Shown here: positions 1-7,685 of the stretch, one piece after another | How positions within the stretch are numbered: position 1 is the stretch's first letter | Layout: each line of letters begins with the position of its first letter | Position numbers and translations under genes: made by a program | The notes under the pieces: model-generated | The model's database searches: none | What the model saw: only the letters and a program-made list of their open reading frames with translations | Told to the model about the DNA's origin: nothing | Assembly: GCA_913055135.1 (NCBI GenBank) | Contig: CAJXJV010000003.1 | Location: 1-19,841, forward strand | Direction: 5' to 3' | DNA length: 19,841 bases | From: an uncultured Desulfurobacterium sp. | Lineage (GTDB): Bacteria; Aquificota; Aquificia; Desulfurobacteriales; Desulfurobacteriaceae

Positions 1-78
1 TCAACCGTCCCAATGTAGCGGTGCTATCACAGCGTAGCATCAGCTACAAGCCTCCAGCTTTAGTTGGAGGTAGTTGAC
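1..78 (+). mobile_element. Right end of an IS200/IS605-family (TnpB-type) element, partial
   Basis: The segment has the look of the 3' end of a tnpB-only element: a two-part hairpin (GTAGC 15-19 with GCTAC 43-47, enclosing TGCTA 22-26 with TAGCA 35-39), then a strong hairpin with CCTCCAGC at 51-58 pairing GTTGGAGG at 63-70 around TTTA, then the tail TAGTTGAC. This hairpin-plus-tail arrangement is characteristic of right ends in this family, recalled from general knowledge and not searched. The element body and its tnpB would lie upstream of base 1. The boundary near 78 is estimated: the minus-strand DsbC-like frame looks native above it and unrelated below it. A second tnpB, in the same orientation, enters at the other end of the window. 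Confidence 0.6.
1..78 (+). ncRNA. 3' part of a putative omega-RNA (TnpB guide RNA), partial
   Basis: In IS200/IS605 elements the guide RNA of TnpB is made from the 3' end of the tnpB transcript and reads through the right end, the flanking DNA acting as guide. The paired elements at 15-47 and 51-70 would be its last scaffold stems, and bases from about 79 on would form the guide. That guide would be antisense to the 3' part of the DsbC-like gene. This is inference from position and folding; the RNA's 5' portion is outside the window, and whether it is expressed cannot be told. Confidence 0.4.
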
Positions 79-706
79 CAATACCAACTGCTACTCTTCT
101 ATCTGGAAAAACAAAAACAGGAGTTCCTGTTATTCCATACTTTTTCAGAGTATCTGAAACAGTCCAGACTTTAAGTTTTCCTGAATCACATATCTCGAGA
201 GACCTTTCAGTATCAAACAGATTGGAAAAATTCTTCTTCCTGCAAACTGCATCAACAGCAGCGTTTATTTCTTCTCTATTGAACCCTGCTATTACAAAGC
301 TAACCTTAAATTTCTTCATCAGTTGTTTAATTTTTTTCCGATGTTCTCGACAAGCCTTACAAAGTGGATTTGTAACAACGATTATTTCAGTTCCTTCCCC
401 CACAGAAGACAGGATATTCTTTTTCAGAATTTGATAGTCTTCACTGGAGAGAACAAGAGGTGGAACTTCTATCAAAATTCCCTCAATAAGATGTTTTCTA
501 TTCATTGATAAGAAAAAAGTTTCGCCTTCCTGAGTTGTTACTTTGCAGACAGGAAAATCCTTAATCCTCTCAACGGTTTTAACAGACAGAGGGGTTCTTA
601 AACATCTGTTTAGTATAGCCTGCGCCTCAGGAATACCAGGACATTCTCCCGCTACCGCATTTGAAGCTAACCAGACAAATAATAAACCCATTAACATGGA
701 TCTCAT
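44..706 (-). CDS. DsbC-like periplasmic thiol:disulfide oxidoreductase, C-terminus replaced by IS end
   Basis: This is a 220-residue secreted thioredoxin-fold protein. Residues 1-19 form a signal peptide, probably cut after AVA. Residues about 36-82 resemble the DsbC dimerisation domain (SVKTVERI and HLIEGILIE). The catalytic domain follows with a CKAC active site (Cys116 and Cys119) and a cis-proline loop GITGTP at 191-196. The family isomerises or reduces disulfides of exported proteins, often in cytochrome or envelope assembly. It starts 3 nt after the herA stop, so the two are probably co-transcribed. The ATG at 706 has GGAG 9 nt upstream; Met4 is an alternative. The last ten residues (211-220) are encoded inside the mobile element's right-end hairpin and do not look like the normal terminal helix, so the protein is probably truncated by insertion. 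It could still be functional. Confidence 0.8.
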   Translation of the reverse strand: MRSMLMGLLFVWLASNAVAGECPGIPEAQAILNRCLRTPLSVKTVERIKDFPVCKVTTQEGETFFLSMNRKHLIEGILIEVPPLVLSSEDYQILKKNILSSVGEGTEIIVVTNPLCKACREHRKKIKQLMKKFKVSFVIAGFNREEINAAVDAVCRKKNFSNLFDTERSLEICDSGKLKVWTVSDTLKKYGITGTPVFVFPDRRVAVGIGQLPPTKAGGL

Positions 707-709
707 AGC

Positions 710-2233
710 TTAGAACTCCGTGTCCCCAAGTTCAAGAAAATCTTTCAGCTTTTTTTTTGAATCTGGAACTCCTTTTCTGTACTTTTTCCATTCATCAACG
801 GCACTAATGTCATTTCCACTTCTTTTTGCCTTTGCAAGTTTAATCTTTACAAGTGCAGGAACGGGAATCATTTTCCCCATGATAAGAGCTTCTCCAACAT
901 TGAGAGATGGAAGCTGTTCCACGAGGTCTGAGCTCAAAGATTCTGAAGCCTGCTGAACATGTCTTTGATCTCCAGGCTCAACCAACCTCAGGATTATCAT
1001 GTTGTTAGCCTGAGAAAGGGCGTTTGAATCAAGAGCTTTGGGTCTTTGAGTAACTAAGCACAGTCCCAGACCGAACTTCCTTCCTTCCCTTGCAATTCTC
1101 GAAATCCAGTATCTCGATTTTGTGTTAATTGTGGATGATGCAAGTATGTGGGCTTCTTCTAAAATCATGAAAACGGGAAATTCAAGTCCTCCGGGTTCTT
1201 CTCTGACATGAGCTTTCCTCTTTTCCAGAATATTCCTTAAAACGTGGCTTACAACAATATCGGCTATTTTCTCGTCAACGTGGGAAAGGTCAATAACATT
1301 AAGCTTTCCAAACTCAATCTGATCAACTATTGGGGTCTGGAGAAGGTTAAAGAGACCTCCATAAAACTCCTGCATGTCTTCAACTTTGTTTATTACGCCC
1401 GTTATTGATTTCCAGTCCTCTTTGTAGGCTTCATCATTTCTGTAGTTCTGGAGCTCTCCCAAGAGTCTTCCCCAGAAATCGGAGGCTGAAATCTGACCGC
1501 TCTGAATCTCTTCAACGGCTATTTTAAATGCCCTTCTCAGATACCTGTCCTGGATGTAAGCACTATCATCAACGTTGGCAAAAAGCCTGAACTCATGGTA
1601 ACTGAGTCTTGTTGGATTCAGCTCAAGGTCTATTCTCCTCACACAGCTTTTACCGTCCCTGCTGTAATCGAAGTTGACGTATTCTCCGTGCATATCAAAG
1701 ACTAAGATTGTGCCATACTTGTCAAGCATTCCCTCGAGGATTACTGAGACTGTGTTCGATTTACCTCCACCTGTAACTGCAAGAATTGCAAGATGTCTGC
1801 TTACTATACTGTCTATGTCAATAAAAACGTCCACATCCTCTCTCGTGAGCAGATGTCCTATATGGATTTTTTTTCCATCATCTTTTCCAAAAACCTTTTG
1901 AAGAGTCTTTCCGGAGGCTAAGAAAATGTCAGTTCCCGGTTCAGGAGGAACCCTTGGAATAAACATTCCTCTATCAACATCGCCGAGAATGGATATTTTC
2001 CCTTTGAAGTAGGAGTTCTTATCCGTTAGTTTCCGTAGGTGTTCAACGTCTTCAGGTTCTAAATCCTCCGTTAGAGATCTGTTGATTCTTCTTATTTCTT
2101 TTACAAATCCAAGAACTCTATAACCCTCGTATTCCAGTTCAACGTAGTCTCCTAATTGAATAGCACCCGAACTTATAAATTCAACTTCTCTGGTAGAGGG
2201 TTCTCCTATGCATACCCCTATTGGCTTAACCAT
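710..2233 (-). CDS. herA: HerA-type hexameric DNA translocase / ATPase
   Basis: The protein is a HerA/FtsK-superfamily ATPase of about 507 residues. Residues 1 to ~90 form an N-terminal HAS-type beta-barrel (GDYVELEY and similar). The ATPase core follows: Walker A GGGKSN at 155-160, a strand with FDMHGEY near 180, Walker B ending in LEEAH at 358-362, and a sensor-type segment VTQRPKAL near 395. HerA proteins pump double-stranded DNA and usually act with the nuclease NurA in end resection; no nurA is visible here. I place the start at the ATG at 2233 because AGGAGG lies 5 nt before it. The frame is open to a TTG at 2257, but that would put the strong ribosome site inside the gene. The stop lies 3 nt before the dsbC-like start. 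Confidence 0.88.
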   Translation of the reverse strand: MVKPIGVCIGEPSTREVEFISSGAIQLGDYVELEYEGYRVLGFVKEIRRINRSLTEDLEPEDVEHLRKLTDKNSYFKGKISILGDVDRGMFIPRVPPEPGTDIFLASGKTLQKVFGKDDGKKIHIGHLLTREDVDVFIDIDSIVSRHLAILAVTGGGKSNTVSVILEGMLDKYGTILVFDMHGEYVNFDYSRDGKSCVRRIDLELNPTRLSYHEFRLFANVDDSAYIQDRYLRRAFKIAVEEIQSGQISASDFWGRLLGELQNYRNDEAYKEDWKSITGVINKVEDMQEFYGGLFNLLQTPIVDQIEFGKLNVIDLSHVDEKIADIVVSHVLRNILEKRKAHVREEPGGLEFPVFMILEEAHILASSTINTKSRYWISRIAREGRKFGLGLCLVTQRPKALDSNALSQANNMIILRLVEPGDQRHVQQASESLSSDLVEQLPSLNVGEALIMGKMIPVPALVKIKLAKAKRSGNDISAVDEWKKYRKGVPDSKKKLKDFLELGDTEF

Positions 2234-2266
2234 AAAAGCCTCCTGTCCAAGTGGCAAGTTATAGAA

Positions 2267-2295
2267 AAATTAAATGATAGAATAGCTAAAGTCAA
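2267..2295 (-). promoter_or_regulatory. Candidate promoter for herA
   Basis: On the minus strand TTGACT (2295-2290) is followed after 17 nt by TAATTT (2272-2267), placing transcription start near 2260, about 27 nt before the herA ATG. The -35 is a good match and the -10 is moderate. The same 86-bp gap must also serve the divergent gene at 2320; TAGAAT at 2278-2283 is a possible plus-strand -10, without a convincing -35. Confidence 0.35.
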
Positions 2296-2319
2296 ACAAA
2301 ACTTTTACGGAGGGAGAGA

Positions 2320-2634
2320 ATGTCTGTACTTGTAGAGTTTTCAATGTTTCCGACAGATAAGGGAGAAAGTGTAAGCCCGTACGTTACAAGAATTATAAAA
2401 ATGATAGACGAGAGTGGAGTTCCTTACAAGCTTACTTCCATGGGAACAGTTTTTGAAACTGAGACCATAGATGAAGCCCTTGAATTAATAAAGAGGGCGT
2501 ATCAACAGTTAGAACCGGACTGTAACAGAGTTTACTCTGTTGTAAAGTTTGACATCAGAAAGGGTAAAAGCAACAGGATGGTTCAGAAGATAGAGTCTGT
2601 TGAGAGTAAGCTAAAAAAGGAAGTTAGCAAATAA
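2320..2634 (+). CDS. Thiamine-binding protein, MTH1187/YqgV (UPF0045) family
   Basis: This is a 104-residue cytosolic protein that matches the small MTH1187/YqgV family throughout: an N-terminal strand VLVEFSMFP, then GESVSPYV, then the conserved LTSMGTVFETE, and a C-terminal helix pair. Family members form a ferredoxin-like fold, assemble into tetramers, and some bind thiamine; the cellular role is unsettled. The start ATG has a strong GGAGGGAGA ribosome site. It is divergent from herA and lies 24 bp upstream of rnpB, so rnpB could be partly transcribed from it. Another thiamine-associated family (YjbQ) lies on the far side of rnpB. Confidence 0.85.
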   Translation: MSVLVEFSMFPTDKGESVSPYVTRIIKMIDESGVPYKLTSMGTVFETETIDEALELIKRAYQQLEPDCNRVYSVVKFDIRKGKSNRMVQKIESVESKLKKEVSK

Positions 2635-2658
2635 TGTGGAATAGACTAAATTTATAAT

Positions 2659-2976
2659 GGAGCAGGCTGTGGGGTCGCTCTCCGAAAGGAGAGAGGAAAG
2701 TCCGGGCTCCACAGGGCAGGGAGCTGGCGTTAAGCCAGGCAGGGGTGACCCTGCGGATAGGACCACAGAGAAGAGACCGCCACCTATAAGGTGGTAAGGG
2801 TGAAACGGTGGTGTAAGAGACCACCGCCTCTTTCCGCGAGGAGAGAGGGCACGGTAACCCCCTCCCGGAGCAAGGCTAAATAGGCTGGCGTTTGAGGGTT
2901 GCCCGCCCGATGCCAGCGGGTAAGCCGCATAGATAAATGACCCCTTCAAACAGAACCCGGCTTACACGCCTGCTCC
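2659..2976 (+). ncRNA. rnpB: RNase P RNA, bacterial type A
   Basis: This is the catalytic RNA that matures tRNA 5' ends. Terminal helix P1 is a perfect 9-bp pair, GGAGCAGGC at 2659-2667 with GCCTGCTCC at 2968-2976. P3 is CTCTCC-GAAA-GGAGAG. The universal core GAGGAAAGTCCGGGCTCC starts near 2691, the 3' core AGAACCCGGCTTACA ends just before P1, and GATAAATGACC sits between. P8 is CTGGC/GCCAG, and P9 GCAGGG/CCCTGC carries a GTGA tetraloop able to dock into the other domain. A GGGTAA loop near 2920 supplies the GGT that pairs with tRNA CCA. About 318 nt is compact, as in other thermophiles. No clear terminator follows; only 15 bp separate it from the convergent yjbQ stop. Confidence 0.97.
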
Positions 2977-2991
2977 GTAACTAACCCTTCA

Positions 2992-3393
2992 CTATCCCTC
3001 GACTATCTTCACATAGACCTTTCGTGTTCTTGGTCCATCAAACTCACAGAAGTAGATTCCCTGCCATGTTCCGAGCAGAAGTCTTCCATCTTGAATGATG
3101 ACAGTCTGACTGCAACCTACAAGTGAGGATTTTATATGAGCAGCAGAGTTTCCTTCAGCGTGTTCGTAGAAAGGCTCTCTCCAGGGAATTAGTTTGTCGA
3201 GCATGGTTTTTATATCCTTCTTTACAGAGGGATCTGCATTTTCATTTATTGTTATTCCTGCAGTTGTGTGAGGAATGTAAATAACACAAATTCCCTCTTT
3301 TACTCCTGATTGAACAACTACTGATTCAACCTGTCTTGTGATGTCGATAAACTGAGTTCTGCCGTTAGTTTTTAGAGAAATTTCGTAAATCAC
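2992..3393 (-). CDS. yjbQ: YjbQ / UPF0047 family protein, putative secondary thiamine-phosphate synthase
   Basis: The protein has 133 residues, the full family length. The three conserved blocks are present: [16 protein letters not shown] (His42), [17 protein letters not shown] (His78 and His86), and [15 protein letters not shown]. YjbQ proteins form homotrimers; some have been reported to have weak thiamine-phosphate synthase activity, but the true function is not established. The start is a GTG at 3393, since no other start codon exists near the N-terminus, and an AGGAGG lies 6 nt upstream. It follows the restriction enzyme gene by 18 bp and is probably the last gene of the yihY-panC operon. 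Confidence 0.88.
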   Translation of the reverse strand: MIYEISLKTNGRTQFIDITRQVESVVVQSGVKEGICVIYIPHTTAGITINENADPSVKKDIKTMLDKLIPWREPFYEHAEGNSAAHIKSSLVGCSQTVIIQDGRLLLGTWQGIYFCEFDGPRTRKVYVKIVEG

Positions 3394-3406
3394 CTCCTAC
3401 CTCCTT
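3391..3406 (-). promoter_or_regulatory. Tandem Shine-Dalgarno with the GTG start embedded in the second copy
   Basis: The minus strand reads AAGGAGGTAGGAGGTGAT. The first AGGAGG is correctly spaced (6 nt) from GTG, while the second, GGAGGTGAT, is itself a full anti-16S complement that contains the GTG start. Two overlapping ribosome-docking registers therefore exist at yjbQ. Confidence 0.6.
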
Positions 3407-3411
3407 TTTTT

Positions 3412-6400
3412 TTAAATTCTTTCAAGAATCATTTCTTTCAGCTCTTCGTCAACATTTCCGTAAACGAACGTTGCAAGAATTTTCTCCATATCTTCTCTGT
3501 CAAGGTCAAAAAGCTCTGTTGCAATTAACGATTCCAGTTCTGCTCTCAGGGTCTTTGATTTTTCATTTCCTTTTTCCGTCAGCTTTTGAATTCTCTTTGA
3601 GAGGGAAACAATTTTCTTCCGTAAATCCTCTTCTGCTATTGGAATGGGGAGCTCTTCCACAAAGAACATATTAAGATTGGCAGAAACTCTCTGCCTTATG
3701 TAGTAGTCAAGAACAAAACTGTTAAAAAGTGCACAGATATAGTGGTTGAAGTCAAACTCCATCTTCTCGTCTAAGGTTGTTTGAATTATATCCTGACTAT
3801 CATAGTCTATTTCATAGTAAATTTGTTTTAAAACGATTAAAGAGTTTCCACAGAAGACTTTTTCAGGAATGACAGCTCCTATAAGAGTTCTTTCGTTTGT
3901 GGAGCTTGCAACGGCTCTGTATGAAAATCTTTCGACCTCGTAATCGAGCTTCCATTTTTTAGATTCAAACCTTGTCCTGCAAATTTGCAGTAGTTCTTCT
4001 CTGAACTCTTTAGCTTCTTTTCCTCTAAGTCCAAGAAAATCTATAAGCTCTTTTACAAGACTTCTTATTTCGCCGTTTAGCTTTCTTTCCCCAAGTCTCT
4101 CTCTTCCTTCTCTTTCATTAAGGTAGTAGCGGGGATTACTGAATTTAGAGTTGAACTGGTAGATTGTCTTACCTTCAAAAAGGGGCAGACTGCCTTTCTT
4201 TTTCTTCGTTCTGAAAAGGTAATTGTCGTTGGTCATGTGAAATTCACTTGTTAATTCTATCCTTAGCTCGTAGAGTAAAGGATGGTCTCCCCTTATCTTC
4301 TCAATTAAGGGAATGTGGGAAGGGCTCAGGAACTCTGTTATTGTCTTTGCACGGGGGGAGATTTCTGAAATTAGCTTTGCAGGATATTTGAATTTTTCAT
4401 CCACATCTTCCCATTTTCTAATGTAGAATCTTGCGTTAAAGGTTTCCGAAGGTTTTTCTTCCTCCGCAAAAACTATGTCAAACTTGAATCTTGAATCTAC
4501 ATCCTTAAACCATCTGTGGCTTCTGTTTTCAAAAGAGAGGAGCTCCTTTAGATTCCAGTTTTTTAAAATCTCCTCTCTCAGCTCTTTTGCTCCTTCGTCG
4601 GTATGGAAGTTGGAAGGAACAAGAAGTATAAAAGCTTTTCTTGTTAATCTTAAAGCAAGTTCCATAAAGAGCTTCTGGTATGAAAGATCTCCTTTTCCCC
4701 GTAGAGTGAAGTTTTCTTTAAGGTAGTCTGAGAACTTCCTTATCTCCTCCTGATACTCTTCCCAGAGCTCCTTTACCTTCTCGTTTTTGAGCTTCTTTTC
4801 AAAGAGCTTTTTAAACTCTTTTCCTTCAATACTGAACTTTGTTATCTCCCCAAAGATTTCAGGATAATGGGAGGCAAACTCCTTCTTTATGGGCTTTATG
4901 TTTTCCCAGGGAGGATTTCCAATTATTCCATCAAAGCCTTGTTCAGTATTTTTAGAGTAGATGTGAGGGAATTCTATCGGGTAAATTACAGCTTTTCCAA
5001 GAGCTCCTCTAAGTTGATACTTTTTCCTTAAACTTCTTCTAAAAAACCTTCTCAGTTTCTCCCTGCTTTTTATAGCTTCAGAGAGAAGTTCTGGAGTAAA
5101 CGGATTTTCAAGGTACTCTTCTCTTGAACTTCTTATCTTTTCCACTTCTGCCTTTAGCTTTTCGCTACCTTCTATACATTTAACTGTTTCTTCAACTGGC
5201 AGGGTATAGAGGGAATTTCCATTTATTATATTCATCTCGAGGTCTGGCAAGATATGGTCTTCTTTTTCAATTCTGGTATAAAGAAACGAGTCTGGATGGA
5301 GCTTGACAGCTTCTTTCCAGAGGTTGACCTTTGCTATTTCAACAGCTCTTTCGTCTATGTCTATCCCGTAAATGTGTCTCAGGATTATTAGAGCTATAAG
5401 CCTTCTCTTTTCTCTCTCTGTCGATGAGAATCCCAATTTTCTCCTTATCGCTTGAACTCTTCTTCTCTGCTCCTTAATGTTCTTTGGCTCGGAAAGGGAG
5501 GATGGAATTTCCGCCCATCTTGTCTTCTGGTCTATCTCTTCGTAAATCCTGAAAATTTCCCTCAGGACCTTTATCAGGAATGAACCGCTACCACAGGCAG
5601 GGTCTATAACGGCAATCCTTAGAATCTCCTCAGCCAGTTCTTCCGCTTTCTCGTAATCAAGGTTATCAATCGCCTCAAGGAGTCTCTTTTTCTTTTCTAA
5701 AAAGAGAGCTTCTACGAGGGTTTTAGCCATATAACTGGTTATCTCTCTGGGAGTATAGTAGATTCCTCCCTCTTTTCTGTTTTCCGCAAGAAACATCTCG
5801 TAGGATTTTCCAAAAATATCCTCGTCTATCTGTCTGAAGTTATAGAAAGTAAGTCCCATTCCAAGAGAGGGTTTCCACTTTCCAAATCCAAGGATTATCT
5901 CTATTGCGTCCATTACTCTTTCAAGGTTATCCTCTTCAGGAGCGATGAAGTTCAGAATGTTTGTTTTGAAAATTTCTGTGTCATAATAGGTGTAAAACCA
6001 GCGATTTATCTCTTCAAAAAATTCCTCTAAAAATTTCTTTTTGCCTCTTGGTATCCATCTGTTCCTTTTGTCCTCGTAAGTATCCTGAAGAAATTTAAAA
6101 GGAATTAGGGCAAAATCTTCAAGAGTTTGAATGAAGATAAACTTATTGAGCAGAAGGATTTTTGCCTCTTCAACTCTTTTTTCGTCTCCCTCCCACTTAA
6201 TGGTTCCCAGAATCTCATACCACCTTTTAAGGTCGGCAAAGAACTTTTCGTCTAAGTCTTCCTTCGGCGTTTCATCTTCTTTCCTCCTTACAAGCTCCCA
6301 TGCATTTCTGACCCTCTGAAAATCTCGCAGGAAATCTGAAAAGTTTTCTCTCTTGAAAGGCTCAAACTCGTACTTTGCCCTTCTGGAAAAATAATAGACC

Positions 6401-6831
6401 TCGTTTCCATTTGTAAAAACTACGTAATCGTAACGATTAAGGTAGTTGATAATCTGGTTTTTCCCTTCTGTCTCAAACCTGCTTTTCTGTTTTCTGAACT
6501 CCTTTTCAAGCTCCTGAAGTATAAGCCTATTTCCAGACCTTTTAAAAAGAGGCTTTACTTCAATGCCAACGGGGTTTTTTGTTCCGTTTATTTCGTAATC
6601 TATCCAGCCATCTTCAAGTTTTACCTGAGGAACTACTCTAACGTTTAAGGCTTTTAAGAACTCCTGAAAAACCATCTCAAAAGCAGTTTCAGGTTTTATG
6701 AGCCAGACAACGTCAAGGTAGTTTTTGAAAACCTGGGTTTTGAGCTTCTCTTTTATCTCTGGAACTTTCTCCCGTGCGATTGAATGGTAAGAAGATAGCA
6801 GAGACAAATCTTCAAGGAGCTCGTCCAACAT
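3412..6831 (-). CDS. Type IIG restriction-modification enzyme (Eco57I-like, fused nuclease/methyltransferase)
   Basis: This is a single 1139-residue chain. The N-terminus holds a PD-(D/E)xK nuclease: Asp78 (GWIDYE) and Glu91-Val-Lys93 (GIEVKP). A helical linker follows. The gamma-class adenine methyltransferase has YYTPREI at 358-364, SAM motif I DPACGSG at 410-416, GIDIDERAVEIA near 489-500, and catalytic motif IV NPPW at 639-642. The region from ~700 to 1100 should hold the target recognition domain. Such enzymes cut and methylate DNA without a separate specificity subunit. The ATG shares its A with the panC stop (TGATG), so translation is probably coupled; yjbQ follows. No second methyltransferase is present. 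The nuclease residues look intact, so it is probably active. The target sequence cannot be deduced here. Confidence 0.88.
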   Translation of the reverse strand: MLDELLEDLSLLSSYHSIAREKVPEIKEKLKTQVFKNYLDVVWLIKPETAFEMVFQEFLKALNVRVVPQVKLEDGWIDYEINGTKNPVGIEVKPLFKRSGNRLILQELEKEFRKQKSRFETEGKNQIINYLNRYDYVVFTNGNEVYYFSRRAKYEFEPFKRENFSDFLRDFQRVRNAWELVRRKEDETPKEDLDEKFFADLKRWYEILGTIKWEGDEKRVEEAKILLLNKFIFIQTLEDFALIPFKFLQDTYEDKRNRWIPRGKKKFLEEFFEEINRWFYTYYDTEIFKTNILNFIAPEEDNLERVMDAIEIILGFGKWKPSLGMGLTFYNFRQIDEDIFGKSYEMFLAENRKEGGIYYTPREITSYMAKTLVEALFLEKKKRLLEAIDNLDYEKAEELAEEILRIAVIDPACGSGSFLIKVLREIFRIYEEIDQKTRWAEIPSSLSEPKNIKEQRRRVQAIRRKLGFSSTEREKRRLIALIILRHIYGIDIDERAVEIAKVNLWKEAVKLHPDSFLYTRIEKEDHILPDLEMNIINGNSLYTLPVEETVKCIEGSEKLKAEVEKIRSSREEYLENPFTPELLSEAIKSREKLRRFFRRSLRKKYQLRGALGKAVIYPIEFPHIYSKNTEQGFDGIIGNPPWENIKPIKKEFASHYPEIFGEITKFSIEGKEFKKLFEKKLKNEKVKELWEEYQEEIRKFSDYLKENFTLRGKGDLSYQKLFMELALRLTRKAFILLVPSNFHTDEGAKELREEILKNWNLKELLSFENRSHRWFKDVDSRFKFDIVFAEEEKPSETFNARFYIRKWEDVDEKFKYPAKLISEISPRAKTITEFLSPSHIPLIEKIRGDHPLLYELRIELTSEFHMTNDNYLFRTKKKKGSLPLFEGKTIYQFNSKFSNPRYYLNEREGRERLGERKLNGEIRSLVKELIDFLGLRGKEAKEFREELLQICRTRFESKKWKLDYEVERFSYRAVASSTNERTLIGAVIPEKVFCGNSLIVLKQIYYEIDYDSQDIIQTTLDEKMEFDFNHYICALFNSFVLDYYIRQRVSANLNMFFVEELPIPIAEEDLRKKIVSLSKRIQKLTEKGNEKSKTLRAELESLIATELFDLDREDMEKILATFVYGNVDEELKEMILERI

Positions 6832-7685
6832 CAGAGCTCTTCTCCCACAACCCAGTTATCAATAAGCCTTGTGTTTCCAACGAAGACTGCCAGGGCTATT
6901 AGATCCCCCTCTTTTAAGGATTTTACAGGTTTTAAGAGATTAGCGTCAACAATCTCTACATAATCAATCTTCTTAACATAGGGATGGGAAAGTATGAACT
7001 TCTTCATTTCTGCTTTTATCATTTCTGGATCTCTTTCACCCTCATCTATCATCTTTTTAGCAAGTTTTAGAGCTCCATAGAGGGAAGTTGCCGATTTCCT
7101 CTCTTCAGGTGAGAGGTAAACATTTCTGGAGCTCTTAGCAAGACCGTCTTCTTCTCTTACTATAGGACAACCCACAATTTCAACGTCAAGCTCAAGGTCT
7201 TTTACAAGACGTTCTATGACCTTTAACTGCTGAAAATCCTTCTTTCCGAAGTAAGCCTTGTGGGGTTGAACAATATTCAAGAGTTTGGTCACGACCGTTG
7301 CCACTCCTCTGAAGTGTCCAGGTCTTCTTGCTCCGCACAAGCCTTCTGTCAGCCCTTCAACCTCTACATACGTTGAGAACCCTTCCGGATACATATCGGA
7401 AACCTCTGGAGTGAACAGGAAATCGACTTTCTCCCTTTTAGCTATTTCAGAATCCCTCCTTAAATCCCTTGGATATCTCTCAAAATCCTCGTTTGGACCA
7501 AACTGGGTAGGATTTACAAAAATGCTCATTACAACAACATCGTTTTCTTTTTTAGCACACCTTACAAGGCTGATATGTCCATCGTGAAGGTAACCCATTG
7601 TAGGAACAAATCCTATTCTCTTCCCTGTTCTCCTAAGAGCTTTAGAAATAGCCTTCATTTCTTTGATACTCCTGACTATTCTCAT
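6831..7685 (-). CDS. panC: Pantothenate synthetase
   Basis: PanC condenses pantoate with beta-alanine using ATP, the last step of vitamin B5 synthesis. All family signatures are present across 284 residues: [10 protein letters not shown] with the HDGH nucleotide motif at 34-37, the [12 protein letters not shown] segment, the pantoate-binding [15 protein letters not shown] region (GKKD at 147-150), and the KMSKS-like KSSRN at 184-188. The ATG overlaps the yihY stop as ATGA, with AGGAG 8 nt before it inside yihY, so translation is coupled. Its own stop overlaps the start of the restriction enzyme gene. No panB or panD lies nearby. Confidence 0.97.
   Translation of the reverse strand: MRIVRSIKEMKAISKALRRTGKRIGFVPTMGYLHDGHISLVRCAKKENDVVVMSIFVNPTQFGPNEDFERYPRDLRRDSEIAKREKVDFLFTPEVSDMYPEGFSTYVEVEGLTEGLCGARRPGHFRGVATVVTKLLNIVQPHKAYFGKKDFQQLKVIERLVKDLELDVEIVGCPIVREEDGLAKSSRNVYLSPEERKSATSLYGALKLAKKMIDEGERDPEMIKAEMKKFILSHPYVKKIDYVEIVDANLLKPVKSLKEGDLIALAVFVGNTRLIDNWVVGEEL

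Noticed and set aside
2235..2319. Possible thiamine (TPP) riboswitch upstream of the thiamine-binding gene
   Set aside because: The leader is too short and shows none of the conserved TPP aptamer elements.
2611..2949. Minus-strand open frames of 112 and 66 codons across 2611-2949
   Set aside because: They lie antisense to the RNase P RNA, whose conserved core and helices fully explain the sequence; the proteins resemble nothing I know.
3412..6831. Restriction enzyme as part of a BREX or DISARM cluster
   Set aside because: The nuclease and methylase are fused in one chain, and no pglZ, brxC, drmA or drmB-like gene is nearby; neighbours are panC and yjbQ.
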